From contig DHWG01000109.1 in NCBI GenBank assembly GCA_002413075.1, positions 1,229 through 15,939 of the forward strand: DNA of 14,711 nt, read 5' to 3'. Below the pieces are notes generated by a model that saw nothing but the letters and a program-made list of their open reading frames with translations, was not told the origin of the DNA and did not search any database. Both the position numbers and the translations under genes were made by a program. This DNA comes from Desulfosporosinus sp. UBA5188 (lineage in GTDB: Bacteria; Bacillota; Desulfitobacteriia; Desulfitobacteriales; Desulfitobacteriaceae). Positions 6,657-13,377 of this stretch are shown here, piece by piece (position 1 is the first letter of the stretch; each line of letters opens with the position of its first letter).

Positions 6657-7649
6657 CTAAGTGGTACGTAGTAAGATTGAGTCTGCAAGCTTAGCAAGCG
6701 TATCTCGATAAGGACTTTTAGGGAGTTTAGACAAACTGTCTTTGGCTTTACAGATACAGGTCGTGGCGGTGGCATAAGCCTGATCGAGGCATCCAGAGGA
6801 TACTAAGGCTTCTTTGATGCTTTGAATGCCTTGACGTGAAACCTTGCGTGTTTTTATGATTTCTTTGAGCCACTCTCCGTAGATGGGGTTATCCATAAGA
6901 TATAGGAACGGAAGGGTTATGTTGCCGTTCATGAGATCAGCCCCCACCGGTTTACCCAGAGCGTCAGAATCACCACTAATATCCAAAATGTCATCGGTGA
7001 TTTGGTAGGCGTAGCCGATGTTTAGTCCATAGTCTCGCATCAGAGCTAACTCTTCCGAAGTGGCGCCTGCTAGGATAGCCCCTGATTGACAGCAGGCCGC
7101 CAATAGTTCGCCAGTTTTTTTGGTAATTCGTTGAAAATAATGTTGGAGACCGAGAGAAATTGAGAATTGCTCATTGGCTTGATTGACTTCACCCTCACAC
7201 ATAGCTTGGATAGCTTTAACAAGGTAGCCCATACTGGAAAGCAATTGATGGGTTGAAAGAATATTGAACGCTTCAGCAAAAAGATAATCCCCGGTTAGAA
7301 TAGCCGCGTGATCGCCATAGAGCGAGTTTACCGTTGGTTTTCCACGACGGGTCGATGATTTATCGATAACATCATCATGAATCAAGGAGGCCATGTGAAT
7401 CAGTTCGGCCGCCACGGCGCCTTCAATCATCAGTGGATTTAGGGGGGCAAAACACATACCACTATAAAGCGTCAGGAGTGGCCGAATTCGTTTGCCACCA
7501 GATTGCAACAAGCTAACACAGGTTTGCTGAATAAGCCCATCGGCTTTACTCAGTACGATTTGTAACTTATCCTCAACAAATAGCAGTTCAGGAAATTGAA
7601 GCGTGGAAATTGATGTGCCCGTAGTAATATACTCTTGTTGGATACTCAT
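6657..7649 (-). CDS. Long-chain polyprenyl diphosphate synthase (HepT/IspB-type)
   Basis: The 330-residue enzyme joins isopentenyl diphosphate units to an allylic primer in all-trans configuration. Such products are the side chains of menaquinone or substrates for terpene cyclases. Family motifs are GGKRIRP at 51-57, the first Asp-rich motif DDVID at 92-96, GDYLFAEAF, KTGELLAACCQSGAILAG, the second motif DDILD at 219-223, and GKPVGADLMNGNITLP. The residue five before the first motif is Ala87, a small residue, and this fits a long product (C30-C40) rather than C15 or C20. The start ATG at 7649 has AGGGG 8 bases upstream on the minus strand. No HepS-like partner or menaquinone gene is next to it. 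The product length cannot be fixed from sequence; heptaprenyl or octaprenyl diphosphate is my guess. Confidence 0.9.
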   Translation of the reverse strand: MSIQQEYITTGTSISTLQFPELLFVEDKLQIVLSKADGLIQQTCVSLLQSGGKRIRPLLTLYSGMCFAPLNPLMIEGAVAAELIHMASLIHDDVIDKSSTRRGKPTVNSLYGDHAAILTGDYLFAEAFNILSTHQLLSSMGYLVKAIQAMCEGEVNQANEQFSISLGLQHYFQRITKKTGELLAACCQSGAILAGATSEELALMRDYGLNIGYAYQITDDILDISGDSDALGKPVGADLMNGNITLPFLYLMDNPIYGEWLKEIIKTRKVSRQGIQSIKEALVSSGCLDQAYATATTCICKAKDSLSKLPKSPYRDTLAKLADSILLRTT

Positions 7650-7863
7650 AGTAGCAACCCCTACCTTCTATAATAATTACAGAAAAACCTTCTCATATTA
7701 TGCCATCATGGGAAAGATAGGATACATAGATGTGAAAAATTCATAGCCTAACTTCAATGGATCAATAGGACTAGAGTAGAAATCGTTTTGCGGGGGAATC
7801 TAAAAAGGTAAACTCAATCTTATGCTAAAGGCAATAATTCGAGAGACAGAAGGAGGCAAACTA

Positions 7864-8070
7864 ATGAGTACAGAAAATGACCAAGAGCATGCTTCTCAGT
7901 TAAAGCGTCAGAATTGGGAGCCGGCAGGGGTCGTGAGTGTCGTTAATGATACAACCCCGGAATATGCGCATAATGTTAACAAGGAGGCTAAAGGAGGAAT
8001 ACTTTCTTTAGAGGTGAAAGAGATTTTTCATAATAAAGGGATCATGGAAGGCACACAATTAAAAGATTAA
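7864..8070 (+). CDS. Unknown small soluble protein, 68 residues
   Basis: I do not recognise this protein. It has no Cys, no signal peptide and no membrane segment, and is polar and slightly acidic. The start (MSTENDQEHASQ) is Gln/Asn-rich and probably disordered. The middle (NWEPAGVVSVVNDTTPEY) is the only part that looks as if it folds, and the end is FHNKGIMEGTQLKD. The start is ATG 7864 because AGGAGG at 7851-7856 has an ideal 7-base spacer; an upstream in-frame ATG at 7822 has no good ribosome site. The excellent ribosome site and the strong terminator 10 bases after the stop support a real, well-translated single gene. The adjacent genes are divergent upstream and convergent downstream, so context gives no hint of function. 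Confidence 0.75.
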   Translation: MSTENDQEHASQLKRQNWEPAGVVSVVNDTTPEYAHNVNKEAKGGILSLEVKEIFHNKGIMEGTQLKD

Positions 8071-8080
8071 CAATGCACCT

Positions 8081-8125
8081 CTAAACATGCACGTTTCCAC
8101 TAGGATACGTGCATGTTTAGTTTTG
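8081..8125 (+). terminator. Strong terminator after the 68-residue gene
   Basis: An 18-bp stem (8081-8098 with 8103-8120) has one mismatch and an ACTA loop, and TTTTG follows. It lies between convergent genes and may also block readthrough from the minus-strand transporter gene, although the tail in that direction is not T-rich. Confidence 0.85.
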
Positions 8126-8146
8126 AAGGCCCTTAAATTCCCTGTA

Positions 8147-9400
8147 TTAAGAGGTGGCGTCCCGGGTGGTTTGTCTAAGTTTGAACCATAAGCTTACTAA
8201 AGCAATTAAAACAAGCGTCAAGACACCACTGAGTAAAAAAGCTATGTTAGCGCCAAATCGATCCGTAGTGATCCCCGCAAACATGTTTCCAATCGGAGAG
8301 GCTCCTGCAAAAACTAAGGAATAAACGCTCATCACTCTTCCTCTGTATTCATCTTTTGTCGTAATCTGTAAGGTGGAATTGGCCGTCGTGCTAAACCAGA
8401 TATTGAAGATCCCCGTAATGACTAACAAAATTGTCGTATAATAATAGGTTCTTGTGAAACTAATTAAGATAAACGTTAGGGAGATCATGATCGAACTTCT
8501 GAGAAGAATTTTGATATTTGGACCCGATTTGCTTTTTACTGAAACCATTAAGGCTCCAAATAATGAGCCTACGCCTAATGCTGACATTAATAAGCCATAG
8601 GTTTTTTCTCCTTGCTGAAGTATGTTCTTCGTGAAAACGGGGATCAAGATATTAAAATTAAAGACAAAAATTCCGATAATTAAGACCATTAAAATTGTCT
8701 GCAGTAACGCTGGTTCGCGGGCAATATATTTTAAGCCGTCCTTTATTTCTTTGAGCATATTATTTTCTGAGACTTTCTTTCTGACATAGGGGGTCACTTT
8801 AACTTTAAGCAAACTAACAATGACAGCCATGAAGCTGAATCCATTGAGTAAGAAACACCAACCTGCCCCAAAAGACGCCATAAGTAGGGCACCAATAGCA
8901 GGTCCGATGATGCGGGCCAAGTTAAAGGTTGCCGAATTCAAGGCAATCGCGTTCATCAAGTCCTGTTTGCCGGCCAATTCTATGGTAAAAGCCTGTCTGG
9001 AAGGCATATCGATGGTATTCGAGAAACCTAAGATTAACGCTAAGATTAGAATGTGTTCATAGGTCACCGTGTGCGTGAACACGAGTGCGGATAATGTAAA
9101 GGCTAAAATCATGGCAGCAAATTGAGTTATTAAGATGATTTGTTTTTTGGGGTATCGATCAATAATAACACCCGCAAACAATGAAAAAAAGGTGATGGGT
9201 AAAAATTGAATGGCTCCTAAAATGCCTAGGAGTAGGGGGGAGCCCGTTAAAGAAAGGACGAGCCAGGTTTGTCCGATGCTCTGCGCCCACGTGCCGATCA
9301 AAGAAACGCATTGCCCAAGCCAATAAATCCGGAAGTTCTTATGGGTTAAGGCCGGGAAATTCGTTCTAAGGGCTGATTTAGAATATTGGTAGATATTCAT
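8147..9400 (-). CDS. MFS transporter, EntS/MFS_3-type exporter
   Basis: The 417-residue protein has about 12 hydrophobic segments and the layout of the major facilitator superfamily. The N-terminal segment NFRIYWLGQCVSLIGTWAQSIGQTWLVLSLTGSPLLLG is characteristic of the EntS-like MFS_3 group. GVIIDRYPKKQ is the loop 2-3 motif, and SRQAFTIELAGKQDLMNAIALNSATFNLARIIGPAIGALL is a further group hallmark. The second half repeats the loop motif as TTKDEYRGRVMSVYSLVFAG. Members export siderophores or drugs with proton exchange; the substrate cannot be told here and no siderophore gene is nearby. The minus-strand AGAGG sits 6 bases before ATG 9400. It is transcribed divergently from the carbonic anhydrase gene. 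Confidence 0.9.
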   Translation of the reverse strand: MNIYQYSKSALRTNFPALTHKNFRIYWLGQCVSLIGTWAQSIGQTWLVLSLTGSPLLLGILGAIQFLPITFFSLFAGVIIDRYPKKQIILITQFAAMILAFTLSALVFTHTVTYEHILILALILGFSNTIDMPSRQAFTIELAGKQDLMNAIALNSATFNLARIIGPAIGALLMASFGAGWCFLLNGFSFMAVIVSLLKVKVTPYVRKKVSENNMLKEIKDGLKYIAREPALLQTILMVLIIGIFVFNFNILIPVFTKNILQQGEKTYGLLMSALGVGSLFGALMVSVKSKSGPNIKILLRSSIMISLTFILISFTRTYYYTTILLVITGIFNIWFSTTANSTLQITTKDEYRGRVMSVYSLVFAGASPIGNMFAGITTDRFGANIAFLLSGVLTLVLIALVSLWFKLRQTTRDATS

Positions 9401-9451
9401 AAGTAACCTCTATCTCATTGGAAGTTTTGACTAAAAATGGTGTATTATATG

Positions 9452-9460
9452 ATTATACCA
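9452..9460 (-). promoter_or_regulatory. Extended -10 promoter for the MFS gene
   Basis: On the minus strand this reads TGGTATAAT, a perfect extended -10. Transcription would start near 9445, about 45 bases before the start codon. A second TATAAT lies at 9444-9449 on the same strand. No -35 box with proper spacing was seen for either. Confidence 0.45.
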
Positions 9461-9499
9461 TAAGGTGCTTACTCTCTATATTTTTTTCGAATTATACAT

Positions 9500-9505
9500 T
9501 ATAAT
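9500..9505 (+). promoter_or_regulatory. Candidate -10 box for the carbonic anhydrase gene
   Basis: TATAAT lies 85 bases before the start codon and points toward the carbonic anhydrase gene. The -35 region is AT-rich but does not match the consensus, so the call is weak. Confidence 0.25.
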
Positions 9506-9589
9506 GGATAAGGATCATATTGACTTTAAGTAACCCTAATGCTACTCTTCTTATAAGCCTGAAACAGTGGAAAAAAATGGAGGTTGCCT

Positions 9590-10225
9590 ATGGACTATTT
9601 ATTGGAAGGACTCATAAAATTTCGTACAGAAGACTTTGAGGAACATAAACATATATTTTGTCGATTGAAGAGTCATCAGGCACCTCATACGTTATTTGTC
9701 ACTTGCTCCGATTCGCGTGTGGATCCCCAATTGATCACCAATTCGTTACCAGGGGACCTGTTCGTTGTTAGAAATATCGCCAACATCATACCAACCTTCA
9801 CGGTAGAACATGAGCACGCAGCAACGACCTCAGCGCTTGAATATGCCGTCAAGATCTTAAAAGTTAAAAGAATTATTATTTGTGGGCACTCTAACTGTGG
9901 GGGTTGCTCCGCGATCCATCTACCAGAGGAAGTTCTTGATCAAATACCGGCCACTAAGAAATGGTTAACGCAAACTGAGAATGTTCGAATAAGAGTCACA
10001 GCGGAAATGAAAGCAAATGGTAAAACGAAGGATTTGGATTATAGGGAATGGCTAACGGAGCAAATGAACATTGTCGAACAGATCAAGCATTTGTTAACGT
10101 ACCCCTATGTTGTGGATGCTTATAATAAAAAAGAACTCGAGATTATTGGCATGTATTACACGATTGAAACTGGAGAGGTCTTTATTTACGACTCTCATAA
10201 AGGCTCCTTTGAATTAGCCAACTAA
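9590..10225 (+). CDS. Beta-carbonic anhydrase
   Basis: The 211-residue protein is a complete beta-class carbonic anhydrase. It interconverts CO2 and bicarbonate in the cytosol using a zinc ion. The ligands and dyad are visible: Cys39 with the Asp41-Arg43 pair in TCSDSRVDP, and His100 and Cys103 in CGHSNCGGC. The segments GDLFVVRNIANIIP and SALEYAVKILKVKRIIICGHS are standard for the family. There is no signal peptide. ATG 9590 is chosen over TTG 9584 because GGAGGT at 9579-9584 sits 5 bases before the ATG and would overlap the TTG. A strong terminator 15 bases after the stop marks a single-gene unit. In an anaerobe it could feed bicarbonate-dependent carboxylases; that is inference. Confidence 0.96.
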   Translation: MDYLLEGLIKFRTEDFEEHKHIFCRLKSHQAPHTLFVTCSDSRVDPQLITNSLPGDLFVVRNIANIIPTFTVEHEHAATTSALEYAVKILKVKRIIICGHSNCGGCSAIHLPEEVLDQIPATKKWLTQTENVRIRVTAEMKANGKTKDLDYREWLTEQMNIVEQIKHLLTYPYVVDAYNKKELEIIGMYYTIETGEVFIYDSHKGSFELAN

Positions 10226-10240
10226 TTACGAGGACTTTTT

Positions 10241-10276
10241 AGAAGCTGTCACCAAGCTGGTGTTGGCTTCTTTTTT
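10241..10276 (+). terminator. Rho-independent terminator after the carbonic anhydrase gene
   Basis: AGAAGC and an inner CACCA pair with TGGTG and GCTTCT, with a 3-base internal mismatch and an AGC loop. A six-T run (10271-10276) follows directly. Confidence 0.9.
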
Positions 10277-10417
10277 ACTTTTCAGAAAATGTAGTTCGTG
10301 GCAGGAAATATGAGATTAAAGGAGAAAACTAAATAGTATTGTCAATCACTTTTATTTCTAATTCGGACATCAAACCCACTCGAAATAGTTGGAGATAAGA
10401 AGGAAAGGGGTCAAATT

Positions 10418-11581
10418 ATGCCTAATAAGGAAATGCTACTTATCCCAGGGCCTACGCCGGTTGTCGATGAAATTTATGAAGCGTTATCTAGTGAAACTTA
10501 TGCCCACACAGATCCTCGGTTCGTAAAGATTTTCAAGAACAGCCTTGAATTGACCAGGAAATTATTTAACACAGACGGAGAAGTCTTTGTAGTTTCCGGC
10601 TCAGGGACACTTGCTATGGAAATTGCGTTGATTAATACCGTGGCACCAGGGGAGAAATTACTGGTCATAAGTCATGGATATTTTGGTGACCGTTTTATCC
10701 CGCTGGCCAAAGCTTTCGGCATCCAGGTCGAGACGCTTCAGGCGGAGTGGGGACAACATATTAAAACGGAATTAGTGGAAGCAAAATTAGCTGAGGGAGG
10801 TTTTAAGGCGGTCACCGTTACCCATGTCGACACCTCGACTGGCGTAATGGCACGCTTGGATGAATTGGTGCCTGTGGTTAAAAAAGCCGGAGCGCTCTTT
10901 ATTCTCGATGGAGTTTGTGCAGCCGCTGCCGTCGAGGAGGATATGCAGAAAACCTACGGACACCCTGATTACAAGTTGGACTTGGTGCTCACTGGCTCGC
11001 AGAAAGCGATTGGAGTTCCACCCGGACTGGCTATTTTAGCCTTCGGGCCCAAGGCTTTAGCGGCCCGTGAGGCAATGACCAGCGTCTTAGGGTATTATAC
11101 AGATATTAAAAACTGGCTCTCAATCATGAAGGACCCAGGTAAATACTACGCAACGCCTCCAGTAAACATGATTTATGCCTTTAATAAAGGCATGGAGATT
11201 ATCAAGGCAGAAGGGTTGAGTCATCGTTACCGTCGCCACGCCGCTCTAGGCCGAGCGGTTAGAGCAGGTCTTGAGGTATATGGGATGAAGTCTCTAGCGT
11301 CTGAGGAAGTGGCAGCTTGTACCATGAGCTGTATTTACTATCCAGAGGGTGTGAACGATGCTGAATTCCGTTCCCGGTTATCCGCCAAGGGTTTGGTCAT
11401 CGCTGGATCCTTAGCAGCGTTAGCCGGGAAAGCCTTTCGAATCGGCCATATGGGGAACGTCACCGAAGAGATGTTTATTAAAGCTCTTGAACTGATGGGA
11501 GAGACGCTAAAGGAAATGGGTAAGGACGCTAATATTGGAGAAGCCGTCGATCAGTTTAAAGGGATCTATCATTCGGCGTAG
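10418..11581 (+). CDS. Class V aminotransferase, alanine/serine-glyoxylate type
   Basis: The 387-residue PLP enzyme has the fold type I class V layout. It opens with LLIPGPTPVVDEIYEAL, has VSGSGTLAMEIAL for cofactor-phosphate contact, and HVDTSTGVMARLDELVPVVKKAGALFILDGVCAAA with the ring-binding Asp. The Schiff-base Lys196 is in LVLTGSQKAIGVPPGLAIL. The C-terminal part ends with FRIGHMGNVTEEM, a typical substrate-carboxylate (Arg) motif. Close families are alanine-glyoxylate and serine-glyoxylate aminotransferases, the serine-pyruvate type, and PucG ureidoglycine aminotransferase. The substrate cannot be settled from motifs. In anaerobic Firmicutes such enzymes often act in serine/glycine metabolism. 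AAAGGGG at 10404-10410 is 7 bases before ATG 10418. No serA or purine-degradation gene is adjacent. Confidence 0.92.
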   Translation: MPNKEMLLIPGPTPVVDEIYEALSSETYAHTDPRFVKIFKNSLELTRKLFNTDGEVFVVSGSGTLAMEIALINTVAPGEKLLVISHGYFGDRFIPLAKAFGIQVETLQAEWGQHIKTELVEAKLAEGGFKAVTVTHVDTSTGVMARLDELVPVVKKAGALFILDGVCAAAAVEEDMQKTYGHPDYKLDLVLTGSQKAIGVPPGLAILAFGPKALAAREAMTSVLGYYTDIKNWLSIMKDPGKYYATPPVNMIYAFNKGMEIIKAEGLSHRYRRHAALGRAVRAGLEVYGMKSLASEEVAACTMSCIYYPEGVNDAEFRSRLSAKGLVIAGSLAALAGKAFRIGHMGNVTEEMFIKALELMGETLKEMGKDANIGEAVDQFKGIYHSA

Positions 11582-11588
11582 TGAAACA

Positions 11589-11634
11589 AGACGTAATAAA
11601 GGAGTAACAGAAATGTTACTCCTTTATTACGTCT
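11589..11634. terminator. Perfect 21-bp hairpin shared by convergent genes
   Basis: AGACGTAATAAAGGAGTAACA at 11589-11609 pairs without mismatch with 11614-11634 around a GAAA loop. It starts 8 bases after the aminotransferase stop. On the minus strand it begins 6 bases after the tiny Lys-rich gene. The + side continues with ATTTATTT, and T-runs appear further on. It is probably a bidirectional terminator, although neither side has a classic T-run immediately after the stem. Confidence 0.7.
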
Positions 11635-11639
11635 GAAAT

Positions 11640-11702
11640 TTATTTAGGTTTTTTTGGTTGTTTAGGTTTTTTTGTTTCTTTTTTAGTGCTTTTTTCACCC
11701 AT
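11640..11702 (-). CDS. Tiny Lys/Pro-rich peptide gene, 20 codons
   Basis: Reading the minus strand from ATG at 11702 gives a 20-residue peptide that starts MGEKSTKKE and ends KKPKQPKKPK. It contains nine Lys, three Pro and two Glu, and no hydrophobic residue after Met. An AAGGAG ribosome site (minus strand, about 11712-11717) lies 9 bases before the ATG, and a perfect hairpin follows the stop by 5 bases. These flanks are what a real gene would have. The AAAAAAA runs may simply reflect base composition, so the coding call rests on the ribosome site, ATG and hairpin. It lies downstream of the 103-residue unknown gene on the same strand. A peptide this basic could bind nucleic acid or ribosomes, but that is speculation. 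Confidence 0.5.
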   Translation of the reverse strand: MGEKSTKKETKKPKQPKKPK

Positions 11703-11742
11703 TCTTTTTCACTCCTTCCGGACCTTTGTCGTGAAGAAATAA

Positions 11743-11766
11743 CCTCAATCGTCTAAGGATTGAAGG
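11743..11766 (-). terminator. Possible weak terminator after the 103-residue gene
   Basis: On the minus strand, CCTTCAATC pairs with GATTGAGG (one bulge, 7-base loop) and is followed by TTATTTCTTC. The stem is short and the tail imperfect, so some readthrough into the downstream Lys-rich peptide gene would be expected. Confidence 0.35.
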
Positions 11767-11783
11767 GCATTGGAGTCGCGAAA

Positions 11784-12095
11784 TTAATCTTTCTCAAGAT
11801 AATCGGCCACCGCGGTTGACTGCATTTCTTCCCAGTTTTGGAATTTGGTTTTTTCATTAATAAAGACATCAAACTCTTTATCTAGAAGCGCCATGAATTC
11901 CTCTAGACTGTTTACATTGAATTGACCAACTTTGAGCAGCTCATTAAAATCAGCAAAGTCGGTGTAAGTTGTCATGAAAGCAGGGGTGAACAAATCCTTA
12001 AAGCTTACCATACTCATTGATTTGTCGGGTTGCTCAGCACTTTTTTCTAGGTTTTCAGTCAATTTATCCATGTCGGATGTGTTTATGTCAGACAT
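11784..12095 (-). CDS. Unknown acidic soluble protein, 103 residues
   Basis: I do not recognise a family. The first ~25 residues (MSDINTSDMDKLTENLEKSAEQ) are polar and probably flexible or helical. The rest, from VSFKDLFTPAFMTTYTDFADFNELL to the end, is rich in Phe, Asp and Glu and looks like a small all-helical domain. There is no Cys, signal peptide or membrane segment. The start at 12095 is chosen over an upstream in-frame ATG at 12134 because an AGGTGG site lies 8 bases before it, and because the mapped promoter would begin transcription at about 12132, too late for the upstream ATG. The near-consensus promoter suggests a high basal level. It sits downstream of the cytochrome lipoprotein gene on the same strand, but has its own promoter. 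Confidence 0.75.
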   Translation of the reverse strand: MSDINTSDMDKLTENLEKSAEQPDKSMSMVSFKDLFTPAFMTTYTDFADFNELLKVGQFNVNSLEEFMALLDKEFDVFINEKTKFQNWEEMQSTAVADYLEKD

Positions 12096-12138
12096 AATAG
12101 TCACCACCTTTCTGTGGGTCATTGTGTTGGTCAACCAT

Positions 12139-12167
12139 ATTATAATATATTATAGGGCGAGTGGCAA
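12139..12167 (-). promoter_or_regulatory. Near-consensus SigA promoter for the 103-residue gene
   Basis: On the minus strand TTGCCA (12162-12167) and TATAAT (12139-12144) are separated by exactly 17 bases. The -35 box differs from TTGACA at one position. Transcription should begin near 12132, giving a leader of about 37 bases. A second TATAAT overlaps the spacer but has no -35 partner. Confidence 0.75.
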
Positions 12168-12193
12168 AGCTAATGGGTCATTTAGAGATCGTT

Positions 12194-12544
12194 CTATTTT
12201 AGACTCGTGATATAGGCGATGACATCACTGACTTGCTCACTCGTCAGTGAACCAGGTTTATTACGGGGCATATTGGCTTGGACATAACTCGCTAACGGCG
12301 TTTTATCAATAAGGCGTGGTCCACTTCCGCCTGAGCCATTTTTCCCATGACAAACACTACATTGGGTATTGAAAAGACTTAGGCCTCGAGCAACAGCGGG
12401 ATCTCCTGGTGTCTGAGAACTCGCTGAAGGGTCAGAAACAGAAGCTTTTGGGGTCGGCGTTGTCCCACAGCCGAAGAGGGCTAGTGATAGAACCATGATG
12501 GATACTAATAACGTCATAGTTTTAGGGGTCGATTGAACCTTCAT
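12194..12544 (-). CDS. Lipoprotein monohaem cytochrome c
   Basis: The 116-residue precursor has a lipoprotein signal (LALFGC) with the lipidated Cys at 26. A Ser/Thr/Pro-rich linker (27-50) and a class I cytochrome c domain (about 50-116) follow. The haem site is CSVCH at 62-66, and Met92 in NMPRNKPGSLT is the likely sixth ligand. The C-terminal helix SEQVSDVIAYITSLK is typical. The mature protein should be tethered to the outer face of the cytoplasmic membrane and carry single electrons, like Bacillus cytochrome c-551 (CccB). AGGAGGT on the minus strand is 8-9 bases before ATG 12544. A TATACT -10-like box lies in the gap with the divergent J-protein gene, but no good -35 was found. Confidence 0.93.
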   Translation of the reverse strand: MKVQSTPKTMTLLVSIMVLSLALFGCGTTPTPKASVSDPSASSQTPGDPAVARGLSLFNTQCSVCHGKNGSGGSGPRLIDKTPLASYVQANMPRNKPGSLTSEQVSDVIAYITSLK

Positions 12545-12747
12545 ATTGCGCTAACCTCCTCATTAATTATGGAACGAACATCTGCATTTTAGTATACACT
12601 AATTTTTGCTGTTTATAGAGAACTTTGACAAAGGAACGGAGCGCGTACGAACCAAGATACCTCAATTTCCAAGCGGGTTGGTTGAAAAGTAGCCGGTTAG
12701 AAGCTAAAATATAGGAGAGGTATTAAAGAAACCTTGGGGGTGAATCA

Positions 12748-13125
12748 ATGAAAGATTACTATTCAACGCTTGAAATTAATGAAGACGCAACGGCTGATGA
12801 AATAAAGAGTGCTTTCAGAAGACTCATGAAGATTTGGCATCCAGATGTCTGTTCTCGGGATGACAATGGGGAGAGATTTGTTGATATTGTCGATGCTTAT
12901 AATATCTTAAATGATTCGATCAAACGCAAAGAATACGATGAAGAGCGCAAAGAGATGGGCTTGCAGCAGTCTGAGGAACAGCCTGTAGCTAACCCTACAA
13001 CTCTATCTGGGTGCCTGATTATCATGTTCCTTATAATTATTAGTTTGGGTTTTGTCGCATATATTGCTTTTAAAGTTTATATGACACTTCATGGTGCGCA
13101 AACAATCAATGATTTGATTCAATAA
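12748..13125 (+). CDS. J-domain (DnaJ-like) protein with a C-terminal membrane segment
   Basis: The 125-residue protein has a complete J domain at about 3-64: YYSTLEINEDATADEIKSAFRRLMKIWHPD with the HPD motif at 31-33, then AYNILNDSIKRKEYD. J domains stimulate the ATPase of DnaK-type Hsp70 partners. A charged linker (65-86) follows, then one hydrophobic segment (about 88-111), and a short 14-residue tail. There is no Gly/Phe region, zinc-finger or client-binding domain, so it is not canonical DnaJ. The layout predicts an inner-membrane protein with the J domain in the cytosol. GGGGGTGA at 12736-12743 places ATG 12748. The partner and client are unknown; no dnaK or grpE is nearby. Confidence 0.88.
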   Translation: MKDYYSTLEINEDATADEIKSAFRRLMKIWHPDVCSRDDNGERFVDIVDAYNILNDSIKRKEYDEERKEMGLQQSEEQPVANPTTLSGCLIIMFLIIISLGFVAYIAFKVYMTLHGAQTINDLIQ

Positions 13126-13377
13126 GAATAAGAAAAACTGCGTTGAGTTGCAGTGAAGGTAAAAATATAGAAACATAGTGCAGAAGCTTCAAAAGAGGAT
13201 ACAGCGTATTTGTGGAGAAGCGTTTAGTATAAGGTAATTATGTGTGACAAGTTTGAGCAAGAGCAACGTCAATGAGGGCGTAATTTGCTAGGTAGACACC
13301 GACTGGTGCATACTAATTTAGAATTGTAGGAGCAGGATAAAATTATTATTACAACAAGATGAGAATGGAGCTAACGC

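Noticed and set aside
7785..7800. GGGGGAAT as a SigB-type -10
   Set aside because: No GTTTAA-like -35 at the required distance.
12625..12630. Consensus TTGACA before the J-domain gene
   Set aside because: No acceptable -10 box at 16-18 bases; the best candidate (TACGAA) is at 15 bases and a poor match.
13126..13377. Riboswitch or small RNA in the gap before the GH20 gene
   Set aside because: Only a weak 5-bp hairpin (near 13138) and an 11-codon frame were seen; no known RNA motif is recognisable.
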